This document shows positions 1 to 7,933 of a stretch of 64,000 nucleotides of DNA, piece by piece. Under the pieces are notes generated by a model. That model did not search any database. It saw only the letters and a list, made by a program, of their open reading frames with translations, and was not told the DNA's origin. Numbering within the stretch: position 1 is the first letter of the stretch; each line of letters begins with the position of its first letter. Location: positions 1 through 64,000 of the forward strand of contig NZ_JAHLZF010000011.1 of the NCBI RefSeq assembly GCF_018967645.1, given 5' to 3'. A program made the position numbers and the translations under genes. The stretch comes from Allobacillus halotolerans (GTDB lineage: Bacteria; Bacillota; Bacilli; Bacillales; Alkalibacillaceae).

Positions 1-115
1 GTCGCCCTTATGCCCTTTGGGTAAAAGCGTTCACCGTAAGCGAATCACCATAACAACAACGAACTTTAACAGAGCGAAATCAAAAAATAGAAAACCTCGC
101 AGGAGGACTGAATAT
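1..115. other. Gap upstream of topA holding one copy of a dispersed repeat
   Basis: No complete gene is visible before topA. Positions 8-79 align without gaps, at 58 of 72 identical bases by my count, to the reverse complement of 60205-60276. The copy may extend left beyond the window. In one frame both copies read a related peptide (PLGKS.H...RITI....NRA.K), but neither is a recognisable gene. The topA ribosome binding site AGGAGG follows at 101-106. In B. subtilis dprA lies upstream of topA; nothing here can be identified as its end. Confidence 0.55.
8..79 (+). repeat. Dispersed repeat, copy A (inverse of 60205-60276)
   Basis: A 72 bp stretch matches the minus strand of 60205-60276 without any indel. 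The best conserved block is CCTTTGGGTAAAAGC at 14-28, and further agreement runs through CGAATCAC and TTAACAGAGC. It stops about 20 bp before the topA Shine-Dalgarno sequence. The two copies are 60 kb apart and inverted. It could be a miniature mobile element remnant, a REP-like repeat or a decayed coding fragment; the sequence does not decide between them. Confidence 0.7.
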
Positions 116-2188
116 ATGTCGGATTACTTAGTAATCGTCGAATCACCGGCGAAAGCAAAAACCATTGAACGTTATTTAGGAAAAAAATATAAAGTAAAAG
201 CATCTATGGGTCACGTCATTGATTTGCCAAAAAGTCAAACGGGTGTCGATGTCGATAATGATTTTGAACCACGATATATTACGATTCGAGGTAAAGGACC
301 CATTCTGAATGATCTGAAGAAATCAGCCAAGAAGGCGAAGAAAGTTTATCTTGCTGCCGACCCCGATCGTGAAGGGGAAGCAATCGCATGGCATTTGGCC
401 AATAGCTTAGGGATTGAAGAAGATGCAGCCTGTCGTGTGGTTTTTAACGAAATCACGAAAGATGCTGTCAAGGACTCATTTAAAGAGCCACGGGCCATTA
501 ACATGGATCTTGTCAATGCACAGCAGGCAAGACGCGTGCTCGACCGACTTGTCGGATACAATATTAGTCCATTGCTTTGGAAAAAGATCAAGAAGGGATT
601 GAGCGCGGGACGTGTTCAGTCCGTTGCCGTCAAACTAATTATCGATCGAGAAAACGAGATCAATAATTTCACACCCGAAGAATATTGGTCAATTGAAACT
701 GAATTTACCCATAACGGCGAAACATTTACAGCGAAATTTTATGGAGTAGATGGGAAAAAGAAAGAGCTAAAATCGAGAGAAGATGTCGATCAAATACTAA
801 AGCAGTTGAATGGAAAAGATTTCACTGTCGATCAAGTGAACAAGCGGGAGCGTAGAAGAAACCCGTCCTCACCATTCACCACATCATCATTGCAGCAAGA
901 AGCATTCCGAAAACTGAATTTCCGAGCAAAGAAAACGATGATGATCGCTCAACAATTGTACGAAGGAATCGATCTAGGTGGCCGAGAAGGAACGACTGGA
1001 CTAATCACCTATATGCGTACAGATTCGACACGGATTTCGGATACGGCAAAACAAGAAGCAGCGACTTTAATTCAAAATAAATATGGAGAAAATTATCTCG
1101 GCAAATCTCGTGCAAAGAAATCCCAACAAAAAACACAAGATGCACACGAAGCGATCCGGCCGACAGTTGTCTCCAAAGAACCTTTATCTATCAAAGCCAA
1201 ATTATCAAATGACCAATACAAACTATATAAGCTGATATGGGAGCGTTTTGTAGCTAGTCAAATGGCTCCAGCAGTTTTAGATACTGTAACGGCACATTTG
1301 TTGAATAACAAAGTTGAGTTTCGTGCTTCCGGCTCTCAAGTGAAGTTTAAAGGCTTTATGAAAGTATATGTCGAAGGTACGGACGATCAGAAAAAAGACG
1401 AGCAAAAGTTGCTTCCCGAATTAGAAGAAGGAACCAAGTCAACAGCGAGTCAAATCGAACCTGAACAACACTTTACACAGCCGCCTCCAAGATACACTGA
1501 AGCAAGACTCGTGAAGACTATGGAGGAAAAAGGCATTGGACGACCATCAACTTATGCACCTACCTTAGATACAATTCAGCGCCGTGGTTATGTTAAATTG
1601 GAAAATAAACGATTTATACCAACAGAGCTTGGTGGAATCATTAATGATTTATTGCAAGAGTATTTTCCAGAAATCGTTGACATCGAATTTACAGTGAACA
1701 TGGAAAATGATTTGGATGATATCGAAGACGGTGACAAAAAATGGCGCCGTGTAATTGGGCAATTTTATGAAGGATTTGAGAAACGCTTAGAGAAAGCTGA
1801 AGAAGAAATCGAAAAGGTTGAAATCAAAGATGAGCCCGCAGGAATCACGTGCGAAAAATGCGGTCACGAAATGGTTTATAAGATGGGCCGCTATGGAAAA
1901 TTCTTAGCTTGCTCAAATTTTCCGGAATGTCGTAATACAAAGCCGATTCTTAAAGAAATCGGAGTGACATGTCCAAAGTGTAAAAAAGGTCAAGTCGTGG
2001 AACGAAAAAGTAAGAAAAGAAGAACTTTTTATGGCTGTGATCAATTCCCAGATTGCGACTTTGTATCATGGGATAAACCAATTGATCGCCCATGCCCAAG
2101 GTGTGAATCACTATTGGTTGAAAAGAAACAGAAAAAAGGTACGCAGGTAACTTGTACAAATTGTGATTACAAAGAAAGTGTACAATGA
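116..2188 (+). CDS. topA: DNA topoisomerase I
   Basis: Type IA topoisomerase of 690 aa that relaxes negative supercoils by cutting and rejoining one strand. The Toprim domain opens the protein ([17 protein letters not shown], residues 4-20) and carries the acidic DPDREGEA motif near residue 82. The catalytic tyrosine is in [11 protein letters not shown], about Tyr299. The C terminus has three four-cysteine zinc-binding modules ([22 protein letters not shown]). The ATG at 116 is chosen because AGGAGG lies 9 bases upstream and the protein then begins [10 protein letters not shown] as in the family; an in-frame TTG at 17 would add 33 residues made of repeat sequence. A terminator follows, and trmFO, the usual downstream neighbour, is absent. 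Confidence 0.97.
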   Translation: MSDYLVIVESPAKAKTIERYLGKKYKVKASMGHVIDLPKSQTGVDVDNDFEPRYITIRGKGPILNDLKKSAKKAKKVYLAADPDREGEAIAWHLANSLGIEEDAACRVVFNEITKDAVKDSFKEPRAINMDLVNAQQARRVLDRLVGYNISPLLWKKIKKGLSAGRVQSVAVKLIIDRENEINNFTPEEYWSIETEFTHNGETFTAKFYGVDGKKKELKSREDVDQILKQLNGKDFTVDQVNKRERRRNPSSPFTTSSLQQEAFRKLNFRAKKTMMIAQQLYEGIDLGGREGTTGLITYMRTDSTRISDTAKQEAATLIQNKYGENYLGKSRAKKSQQKTQDAHEAIRPTVVSKEPLSIKAKLSNDQYKLYKLIWERFVASQMAPAVLDTVTAHLLNNKVEFRASGSQVKFKGFMKVYVEGTDDQKKDEQKLLPELEEGTKSTASQIEPEQHFTQPPPRYTEARLVKTMEEKGIGRPSTYAPTLDTIQRRGYVKLENKRFIPTELGGIINDLLQEYFPEIVDIEFTVNMENDLDDIEDGDKKWRRVIGQFYEGFEKRLEKAEEEIEKVEIKDEPAGITCEKCGHEMVYKMGRYGKFLACSNFPECRNTKPILKEIGVTCPKCKKGQVVERKSKKRRTFYGCDQFPDCDFVSWDKPIDRPCPRCESLLVEKKQKKGTQVTCTNCDYKESVQ

Positions 2189-2195
2189 ATACCTC

Positions 2196-2242
2196 AAACT
2201 GTTCCTTCTCTGGGAGACCAGTGTAGGAACAGTTTGTTTTTT
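2196..2242 (+). terminator. Intrinsic terminator after topA
   Basis: A perfect 11 bp stem, AAACTGTTCCT (2196-2206) with AGGAACAGTTT (2225-2235), has an 18-base loop and is followed by a T-run to 2242. It ends the topA transcript 8 bases after the stop codon. Confidence 0.88.
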
Positions 2243-2332
2243 GGTTAAAAATACCTATTTTAAAAAATAAGTCGGTTTTGTGATTAAATTTTATCTAAAT
2301 TGTGAAAAGTGTATAGTGAGGATTTAATTAAA

Positions 2333-2361
2333 TTGACACACAATTCACATTCCTATAGAAT
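2333..2361 (+). promoter_or_regulatory. Sigma-A promoter, distal to xerC
   Basis: A perfect -35 TTGACA (2333-2338), a 17 bp spacer and -10 TAGAAT (2356-2361, 5 of 6). Transcription would start near 2368, giving a leader of about 210 nt before xerC or a separate small RNA. Nothing recognisable lies in that leader. Confidence 0.6.
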
Positions 2362-2519
2362 TGCTCAGTGGTAAGAAGTTTCCGTGAAAAGTTCATTTAA
2401 AAAGCTTTTAATAATTAAAGCAATGGTTAACACAGTTTAAACATCAGAGTCCCAAAAAAATTTTCTGGTGCGTATTAAGAGTTAAATCCAACAAAAATGT
2501 GAAGATCATATACTAATTG

Positions 2520-2548
2520 TTGAATAATTTTAAAAATTTTGATAAAAT
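2520..2548 (+). promoter_or_regulatory. Sigma-A promoter, proximal to xerC
   Basis: TTGAAT (2520-2525), 17 bp spacer, TAAAAT (2543-2548). It predicts a start near 2555 and a 5' leader of about 25 nt for xerC-hslV-hslU-codY. Confidence 0.55.
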
Positions 2549-2580
2549 TTAAACGATTTAATAAGAAAGTGTGACGAACC

Positions 2581-3480
2581 ATGATATTCGGACGCTGGGT
2601 TCAAGCATTTGAGGATTATATGCTTGTCGAAAAAAATACATCTCCACTGACGATTCAGTATTATTTAACGGACATTAAACAGTTTGAACAATTTTTAATG
2701 GCAGAGTCCATCGATGCAATCAATCGAATTACTCATGTAGAGATCCGTTTATATTTAACGAGGTTATATCGAGAAAAGCTAGCGAAGAAATCTGTCTCGA
2801 GAAAATTATCTGGCTTACGGTCATTCTTTAACTACTTGGAAAAGGAAGACGTAATTGAGAAAAATCCTTTTCTGTATGTTTCTATGCCAAAATTGGATAA
2901 AAAAATCCCGCAGTTTTTTTATGATGAGGAAATGCAACAATTGTTTGCAGCTGAAGATGGAATGACACCGATCAGTCAAAGAAATCGAGCGATTTTAGAG
3001 TTGCTTTATGCAACTGGCATCCGTGTAACAGAACTCGTGGGTATAAAAATTGAAGATGTTGATTTTACAGCCGGTTTGCTTCTCGTTTTCGGAAAAGGTC
3101 GGAAACAACGATACGTACCTTTTGGTTCTTTTGCTGAGATGGAATTAAAAAAATATATAAATGACTCTCGACCAAAACTTCAGAACAAATCAGAGGGTAA
3201 GAATAACACGCTGTTTTTGAACCATCATGGTAAGCCGATTACCGATCGCGGAATTCGTTATATCTTGAATCGCATGCTTGAAAAAGCTGCGCTGACATCA
3301 AAAATTCACCCACATAAGTTAAGGCATTCATTTGCAACTCACTTATTGAACCAAGGTGCTGATATGAGATCTGTACAAGAATTATTGGGTCATGAGAGTT
3401 TATCGTCCACCCAAGTTTACACACATGTGACAAAGGATTATCTAAAGAAAATATACGATAATGCGCATCCAAGAGCTTAA
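2581..3480 (+). CDS. xerC: Tyrosine recombinase XerC (CodV)
   Basis: A 299 aa site-specific recombinase which, with XerD, resolves chromosome dimers at dif near the terminus. The N-terminal SAM-like DNA-binding domain covers roughly residues 1-90. The catalytic domain shows the expected residues: Arg in ATGIRVTEL, His-x-x-Arg in HPHKLRHSFATHL, His in LLGHESL and the nucleophile Tyr in STQVYTHV near the C terminus. It heads the xerC-hslV-hslU-codY cluster, as codV-clpQ-clpY-codY does in B. subtilis. The Shine-Dalgarno is weak (GAAAGTGTG). The gene is intact and of normal length. Confidence 0.95.
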   Translation: MIFGRWVQAFEDYMLVEKNTSPLTIQYYLTDIKQFEQFLMAESIDAINRITHVEIRLYLTRLYREKLAKKSVSRKLSGLRSFFNYLEKEDVIEKNPFLYVSMPKLDKKIPQFFYDEEMQQLFAAEDGMTPISQRNRAILELLYATGIRVTELVGIKIEDVDFTAGLLLVFGKGRKQRYVPFGSFAEMELKKYINDSRPKLQNKSEGKNNTLFLNHHGKPITDRGIRYILNRMLEKAALTSKIHPHKLRHSFATHLLNQGADMRSVQELLGHESLSSTQVYTHVTKDYLKKIYDNAHPRA

Positions 3481-3502
3481 TTGAAAAATAGGAGTGATCA
3501 AT

Positions 3503-4060
3503 ATGTCACAATCGTTTCACGCAACTACGATTTTTGCCGTTCGACACAATGGAAAAGCAGCGATGAGCGGTGATGGTCAGGTGACACTGGGAAATGCAGT
3601 AGTGATGAAGCATACTGCCCGTAAAGTTAGAAAATTACATAACGGAAAAGTATTAGCTGGATTTGCCGGTTCGGTTGCTGATGCATTTACATTGTTTGAG
3701 AAATTTGAAGCATATCTTGAAAAATATGAAGGAAATCTTCAACGTTCAGCTGTCGAACTCGCCAAGGAGTGGCGGAGCGATAAAGTTTTACGAAAGCTTG
3801 AAGCGATGCTCATTGTTATGGACCTTGATAATATGTTGCTCGTATCAGGTACTGGAGAAGTGATTGAACCCGATGACAATATCCTGGCGATTGGATCTGG
3901 AGGAAACTTTGCATTAAGTGCCGGTCGAGCTCTAAAACGGTATGGAAGTATCGATCATGCAGAAGACATTGCAAAGTCTGCATTAGAGATTGCTAGTGAA
4001 ATTTGTGTTTTTACAAACGATCAAATCATAATAGAGACACTTGGTGGAAAAGGAGAATGA
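3503..4060 (+). CDS. hslV: HslV (ClpQ/CodW) peptidase of the HslUV protease
   Basis: A 185 aa proteolytic subunit that forms stacked hexamers capped by HslU. It begins [28 protein letters not shown]. The ATTIFAV segment aligns with the N-terminal threonine segment of enterobacterial HslV, but it is preceded by a short extension starting Met-Ser. In B. subtilis CodW the serine after Met is reported as the nucleophile, so the same is likely here. The ATG at 3503 is preferred to the in-frame GTG at 3494 because the latter lies inside the GGAGTGAT ribosome binding site. It lies 3 bases before hslU. Confidence 0.93.
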   Translation: MSQSFHATTIFAVRHNGKAAMSGDGQVTLGNAVVMKHTARKVRKLHNGKVLAGFAGSVADAFTLFEKFEAYLEKYEGNLQRSAVELAKEWRSDKVLRKLEAMLIVMDLDNMLLVSGTGEVIEPDDNILAIGSGGNFALSAGRALKRYGSIDHAEDIAKSALEIASEICVFTNDQIIIETLGGKGE

Positions 4061-4063
4061 TGA

Positions 4064-5455
4064 ATGAGTAGGACGGCGACCCCTAAGGAAATTGTCAATC
4101 AGCTAAATAAATATATCATTGGCCAAGAAGATGCGAAGAAAGCTTTAGCTGTTGCTCTTCGTAATCGATATCGCCGAATGCGACTTCCGAATGAATTAAA
4201 GGAAGAGATCGTTCCAAAAAACATCTTAATGATTGGTCCCACAGGCGTGGGTAAGACAGAGTTGGCAAGACGACTTGCAAAGCTTGTTCATGCACCATTC
4301 GTTAAAGTGGAGGCTACCAAGTTTACCGAGGTTGGCTATGTAGGACGAGATGTAGAATCAATGGTTCGTGATTTAGTTGATATGAGTGTTCGGATGATCA
4401 AAGAACAGAAAATGATTGAGGTTCAAGAAGAAGCAAGAAAGCAAGCGAATCGTCGTCTTGTGAAACTACTTGTTCCGGAGAAGAAAAAGAAGTCAAGTGC
4501 ATCCAATCCTTTCGAGATGTTGTTTAATCAACAGCAAAACCAGGAACCACAAGAACAAGACGAAGACAATAGTGAAATTGCAGATAAACGGAGACGGATC
4601 CAACATCAATTGGAACTCGGTGAGTTAGAGGACAAGATGGTCACTATTCAAGTTGAAGAGCAAGCACCTTCCATGTTTGATGCCCTACAAGGTTCAGGAA
4701 TGGAGCAAATGGGTATGAACATGCAAGATGCATTCAGCCAGATGCTTCCAAAGAAAAAGAAAAAACGCAGATTGCCTGTGAATGAAGCAAGGGAAATTCT
4801 GGTCCACGAAGAGGCACAAAAATTAATCGATATGGATGAAGTTCACCAAAAGGCCATTGAACATGCAGAACAATCAGGAATCATTTTCATCGATGAGATT
4901 GATAAAGTTTGCGGTAAGGATGACCAGCAAGCAGGTGTTTCCAGAGAAGGCGTACAACGAGATATCCTGCCGATTGTTGAAGGAGGCACAATTGTCACTA
5001 AATATGGGACGGTGAAAACGGATTACATGTTATTCATCGCAGCCGGAGCCTTTCATATGGCGAAACCATCTGATTTAATACCCGAACTACAGGGAAGATT
5101 TCCAATAAGAGTCGAATTGAACAAGTTGGTTATCCAAGATTTCATCAATATCTTGAAAGAACCTTCCAATGCGTTGATCAAACAGTATACAGCCTTATTG
5201 GAAACTGAAAATATCAAACTGGAATTTACAGATGAAGCAATCGAACGAATCGCTGAAATTGCATATGAAGTCAACCAGGAAACAGACAATATTGGAGCAA
5301 GAAGGCTTCATACGATCATGGAAAAGCTACTGGAAGATTTATCTTACGAAGCACCAGATATCACGATGGAAAAAATCGAAATTACCAAGCATTATGTTGA
5401 TGAAAAATTAACATCCATTGTTAAAAACAAAGACTTATCACAATTCATTTTATAA
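4064..5455 (+). CDS. hslU: HslU (ClpY/CodX) ATPase
   Basis: A 463 aa AAA+ unfoldase partner of HslV. Walker A GPTGVGKT is at residues 58-65 and Walker B IIFIDEID at 273-280. Between them, about residues 140-240, lies the charged intermediate (I) domain that handles substrates, here rich in Gln, Glu and Lys. The sensor region [12 protein letters not shown] and the C-terminal tail ending DLSQFIL, which docks into HslV, are present. The ATG follows hslV almost directly, with GGAGAATGATGA as ribosome binding site. Length matches the family. Confidence 0.96.
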   Translation: MSRTATPKEIVNQLNKYIIGQEDAKKALAVALRNRYRRMRLPNELKEEIVPKNILMIGPTGVGKTELARRLAKLVHAPFVKVEATKFTEVGYVGRDVESMVRDLVDMSVRMIKEQKMIEVQEEARKQANRRLVKLLVPEKKKKSSASNPFEMLFNQQQNQEPQEQDEDNSEIADKRRRIQHQLELGELEDKMVTIQVEEQAPSMFDALQGSGMEQMGMNMQDAFSQMLPKKKKKRRLPVNEAREILVHEEAQKLIDMDEVHQKAIEHAEQSGIIFIDEIDKVCGKDDQQAGVSREGVQRDILPIVEGGTIVTKYGTVKTDYMLFIAAGAFHMAKPSDLIPELQGRFPIRVELNKLVIQDFINILKEPSNALIKQYTALLETENIKLEFTDEAIERIAEIAYEVNQETDNIGARRLHTIMEKLLEDLSYEAPDITMEKIEITKHYVDEKLTSIVKNKDLSQFIL

Positions 5456-5476
5456 AAAATTTAGGAGGATTTACTA

Positions 5477-6256
5477 ATGAAAACATTATTAGAAAGAACA
5501 CGCGTAATTAACGCAATGCTACAAAAAACACAAGGAAACGCGGTGAATTTCAATGAAATGGCAGGTACTTTGAAAGATGTCATTGATTCAAACGTCTACG
5601 TAGTAAGCCGTAAAGGAAAGTTATTAGGATATGCGATCAAAGAAGAAATTGAGAATAATCGAATGAAACAAATGCTTGAAGAGAGACAATTTCCGGAAGA
5701 GTACACGAGCAATTTATTCAATATCCAAGAAACAACATCGAATATTGATATCAACAGTGAATATACTGCGTTCCCTGTTGAAAACAAAGACTTATTCAGC
5801 AAAGGGTTGACAACGATTGTACCGATCCTTGGTGGAGCAGAACGTTTAGGTACGTTAATTTTGGCTCGTGTTGAAGAATCATTTGAAGATGATGATCTGT
5901 TACTTGGTGAATATGGCGCGACTGTTGTCGGAATGGAAATTCTGCATCAGAAATCAGAAGAAATTGAGGAAGAGGCTCGTAGTAAAGCTGTTGTTCAAAT
6001 GGCCATCAATTCCCTATCATATAGTGAATTAGAGGCAATCGAGCATATCTTTAAAGAACTTGACGGCAAAGAAGGTTTATTGGTCGCAAGTAAAATTGCA
6101 GACCGCGTAGGTATTACTCGTTCAGTCATTGTTAATGCGTTACGTAAATTGGAAAGTGCTGGTGTCATCGAATCCCGTTCCCTAGGAATGAAAGGAACAT
6201 ATATCAAAGTATTAAACGATAAGTTTTTGAATGAGCTAGAAAAGAAAACCATGTAA
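5477..6256 (+). CDS. codY: Global transcriptional regulator CodY
   Basis: A 259 aa GTP- and branched-chain-amino-acid-responsive repressor of stationary-phase genes. It has the N-terminal GAF ligand domain ([13 protein letters not shown] onward) and a C-terminal winged helix-turn-helix ([21 protein letters not shown], split here only by name; about residues 205-225), followed by the family-typical [15 protein letters not shown] strong GGAGG lies 9 bases before the ATG. It is the last gene of its operon, followed by a terminator. CodY is known to repress the fla/che promoter in B. subtilis, which lies immediately downstream here too. Confidence 0.97.
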   Translation: MKTLLERTRVINAMLQKTQGNAVNFNEMAGTLKDVIDSNVYVVSRKGKLLGYAIKEEIENNRMKQMLEERQFPEEYTSNLFNIQETTSNIDINSEYTAFPVENKDLFSKGLTTIVPILGGAERLGTLILARVEESFEDDDLLLGEYGATVVGMEILHQKSEEIEEEARSKAVVQMAINSLSYSELEAIEHIFKELDGKEGLLVASKIADRVGITRSVIVNALRKLESAGVIESRSLGMKGTYIKVLNDKFLNELEKKTM

Positions 6257-6270
6257 TACAATCATTACGA

Positions 6271-6317
6271 AAAAAAATCTCTTGAGTCATCTATCTTGGC
6301 TCAAGGGATTTTTTTGG
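6271..6317 (+). terminator. Intrinsic terminator after codY
   Basis: The stem AATCTCTTGAG (6276-6286) pairs with CTCAAGGGATT (6300-6310), with one wobble pair and a 13-base loop. An A-run precedes and a T-run (to 6315) follows, so it could work in both directions. Confidence 0.88.
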
Positions 6318-6444
6318 TGTGATGTCATCATGATCATTGTGTTATTGAATGTCTTAATGTTTAATCGAATCGTCACAATATCAAGCGTCGAAATTCGGTA
6401 TAATCATTGGTAAGGAATCAAAATTTCTACCAAGAAATATCATA

Positions 6445-6477
6445 TATCGACAATTTAATGCTCATGTTTTGTCGATA
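6445..6477. repeat. Perfect inverted repeat upstream of flgB
   Basis: TATCGACAA (6445-6453) is matched exactly in reverse by TTGTCGATA (6469-6477) across 15 bases. Related GTTTTGTCGA and CGTCGAC words recur at 6601-6610 and 6634-6640. It could be an operator or an RNA hairpin; no known binding motif is recognised. Confidence 0.6.
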
Positions 6478-6653
6478 AGTTCCAGAATTTCTTTCGATTT
6501 ATAGAACTTTAGATTTATTTTTATCGAAAACTTAGGAAAGTTTTGGACACGATATGTCTTTAAGCTTCGAATTGTGTAATAATGAAGTAATTGAGGTATT
6601 GTTTTGTCGAAAATTTTGGCTTCTGAAATATTTCGTCGACAGGGGAGAATCTG

Positions 6654-7043
6654 ATGAAGTTATTTAACAATACGTTTAATCACTTGGCGCAAGGACTTGA
6701 TTATGCATCGACTAAAAATAAAGTCATTGCCAATAATATTGCAAATGTTGATACACCCAATTATAAAGCAAAAAAAGTATCTTTCCAATCACAACTCGAA
6801 CAAGAACAAACGAAATTGGAAACGTTAAGGACACATCCTAAACATATTCCTTTCGATCAGCAATCTTCAACGATTCAAATCACACAAGATCGGAACCTTA
6901 CTTTTAACCATAATGGCAATAGTGTGGACTTAGATAAGGAAATGGCTGAGTTATCAAAGAACCAGCTATACTATGAAGCATTGACTGAGCGAATAAATGG
7001 GAAATTTAATTCAATCCGTACAGTTTTAGGTGGAGGGCGTTAA
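6654..7043 (+). CDS. flgB: Flagellar proximal rod protein FlgB
   Basis: A 129 aa rod subunit exported by the flagellar type III system. It has the family N-terminal segment (LDYASTKNKVIANNIANVDTPNYKAK), in which the SxNIAN-type motif forms the rod/hook D0 helix, and a matching C-terminal helix (MAELSKNQLYYEALTERING). It has no signal peptide, as expected. GGGGAG lies 7 bases before the ATG at 6654. It is the first gene of the fla/che operon and lies 2 bases from flgC. Confidence 0.95.
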   Translation: MKLFNNTFNHLAQGLDYASTKNKVIANNIANVDTPNYKAKKVSFQSQLEQEQTKLETLRTHPKHIPFDQQSSTIQITQDRNLTFNHNGNSVDLDKEMAELSKNQLYYEALTERINGKFNSIRTVLGGGR

Positions 7044-7045
7044 TC

Positions 7046-7504
7046 ATGGGAATGTTTGATGGAATAAATATTAGCGGGAGCGCATTAACTGCCAATCGAT
7101 TCAAAATGGATGTACACGCAGATAATATCGCAAACCAACAGACGACAAGAGCACGATTAAATGAAGCGGGAGAATGGGAGCCATACCGAAGAAAAATCGT
7201 TACCCAAGGAGCAAAGGGTGAGCAATTTAATCAACTTTTACATAAAGCAATTGGAAAACAAGATATCAGCACAGGGAAAGGTGTTTCCATCCACTCTGTC
7301 AAGGAAGATCCTGCACCATTCGAACCAGTTTATAATCCAAATCATCCGGACGCCAATGAAGAGGGTTATGTCATGATGCCAAATGTAGACCCATTAAAAG
7401 AAATGATGGGTATGATGACGGCAAGCCGTGCGTACGAAGCTAATGTCACGGCATTGAATGCTTCAAAAGGTATCTTGATGAAATCATTAGAAATCGGTAA
7501 GTAA
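7046..7504 (+). CDS. flgC: Flagellar rod protein FlgC
   Basis: A 152 aa rod subunit. The N-terminal rod motif is ALTANRFKMDVHADNIANQQTTRA and the C-terminal helix is MMTASRAYEANVTALNASKGI, both typical of FlgC. A conserved proline-rich middle (DPAPFEPVYNPNHPDA) and GYVMMPNVD precede the C-terminal helix. The ribosome binding site GGAGGG lies at the end of flgB. Confidence 0.96.
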   Translation: MGMFDGINISGSALTANRFKMDVHADNIANQQTTRARLNEAGEWEPYRRKIVTQGAKGEQFNQLLHKAIGKQDISTGKGVSIHSVKEDPAPFEPVYNPNHPDANEEGYVMMPNVDPLKEMMGMMTASRAYEANVTALNASKGILMKSLEIGK

Positions 7505-7518
7505 GGAGGACTCAAGTG

Positions 7519-7842
7519 ATGGATCCAATCCAACTGTCTGCATTGCAGCAATCGAATAGTCCAATGAAGCTAGCTATGTCTCAAGGAGAAAAAGTCAGTA
7601 ATGTTTCTACAGCCGAAGCAAAAGACCAATTCGCAACACAATTGAAAAATGCTATTAATCATGTGAATGGTTTACAAACAGAATCGGATTTAAAGACGAA
7701 TCAATTAATTCGTGGAGAAGATGTGGACTTACATAATGTGATGATCACGGCTCAAAAAGCAGGAGTTACCCTGCAAGCGGCTACAGAGATTCAAAATAAA
7801 GTGATTGAAGCATACAGAGAAGTTATGCGTATGCAAATTTAA
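7519..7842 (+). CDS. fliE: Flagellar hook-basal body protein FliE
   Basis: A 107 aa protein joining the MS ring to the rod. The C-terminal helix (HNVMITAQKAGVTLQAATEIQNKVIEAYREVMRMQI) is strongly family-like; the N-terminal half is variable, as usual. The ATG at 7519 is chosen because AGGAGG then lies 9 bases upstream; a GTG one codon earlier is the alternative. A 91 bp gap with no visible element follows before fliF. Confidence 0.94.
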   Translation: MDPIQLSALQQSNSPMKLAMSQGEKVSNVSTAEAKDQFATQLKNAINHVNGLQTESDLKTNQLIRGEDVDLHNVMITAQKAGVTLQAATEIQNKVIEAYREVMRMQI

Positions 7843-7933
7843 CATTACAGTTCAGCAAAAATGATAGCAACGTCTAAGTAAAATTAGTCCAAAACAGATA
7901 GATAGAGAGATTTATGGAAGTTGGGGGACAAAA

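Larger units (their letters stand above)
2189..2580. other. topA-xerC gap; trmFO missing
   Basis: This 392 bp gap is where B. subtilis has trmFO (tRNA m5U54 methyltransferase). No ORF or trmFO-like peptide is visible on either strand, and the region is very A+T rich. It holds the topA terminator and two sigma-A type promoters. I see no other structured element. trmFO may have moved elsewhere or been lost. Confidence 0.7.
6257..6653. promoter_or_regulatory. Control region of the fla/che operon
   Basis: A 397 bp gap holding the codY terminator and then about 335 bp of A+T-rich DNA before flgB. Seen here: a perfect TATAAT at 6399-6404 without a good -35; an extended -10 (TGTAATAAT, 6575-6583) about 70 bases before flgB, the best sigma-A candidate; a weak sigma-D-like CACGATAT at 6549-6556; a 9 bp inverted repeat at 6445-6477; and a partial CodY-box match (10 of 15) at 6601-6615. 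Which promoter is used cannot be decided from the sequence. Confidence 0.5.

Noticed and set aside
17-115. Extended topA start at TTG 17
   Set aside because: The extra 33 residues are repeat-derived and basic; AGGAGG at 101-106 and the family N terminus point to ATG 116.
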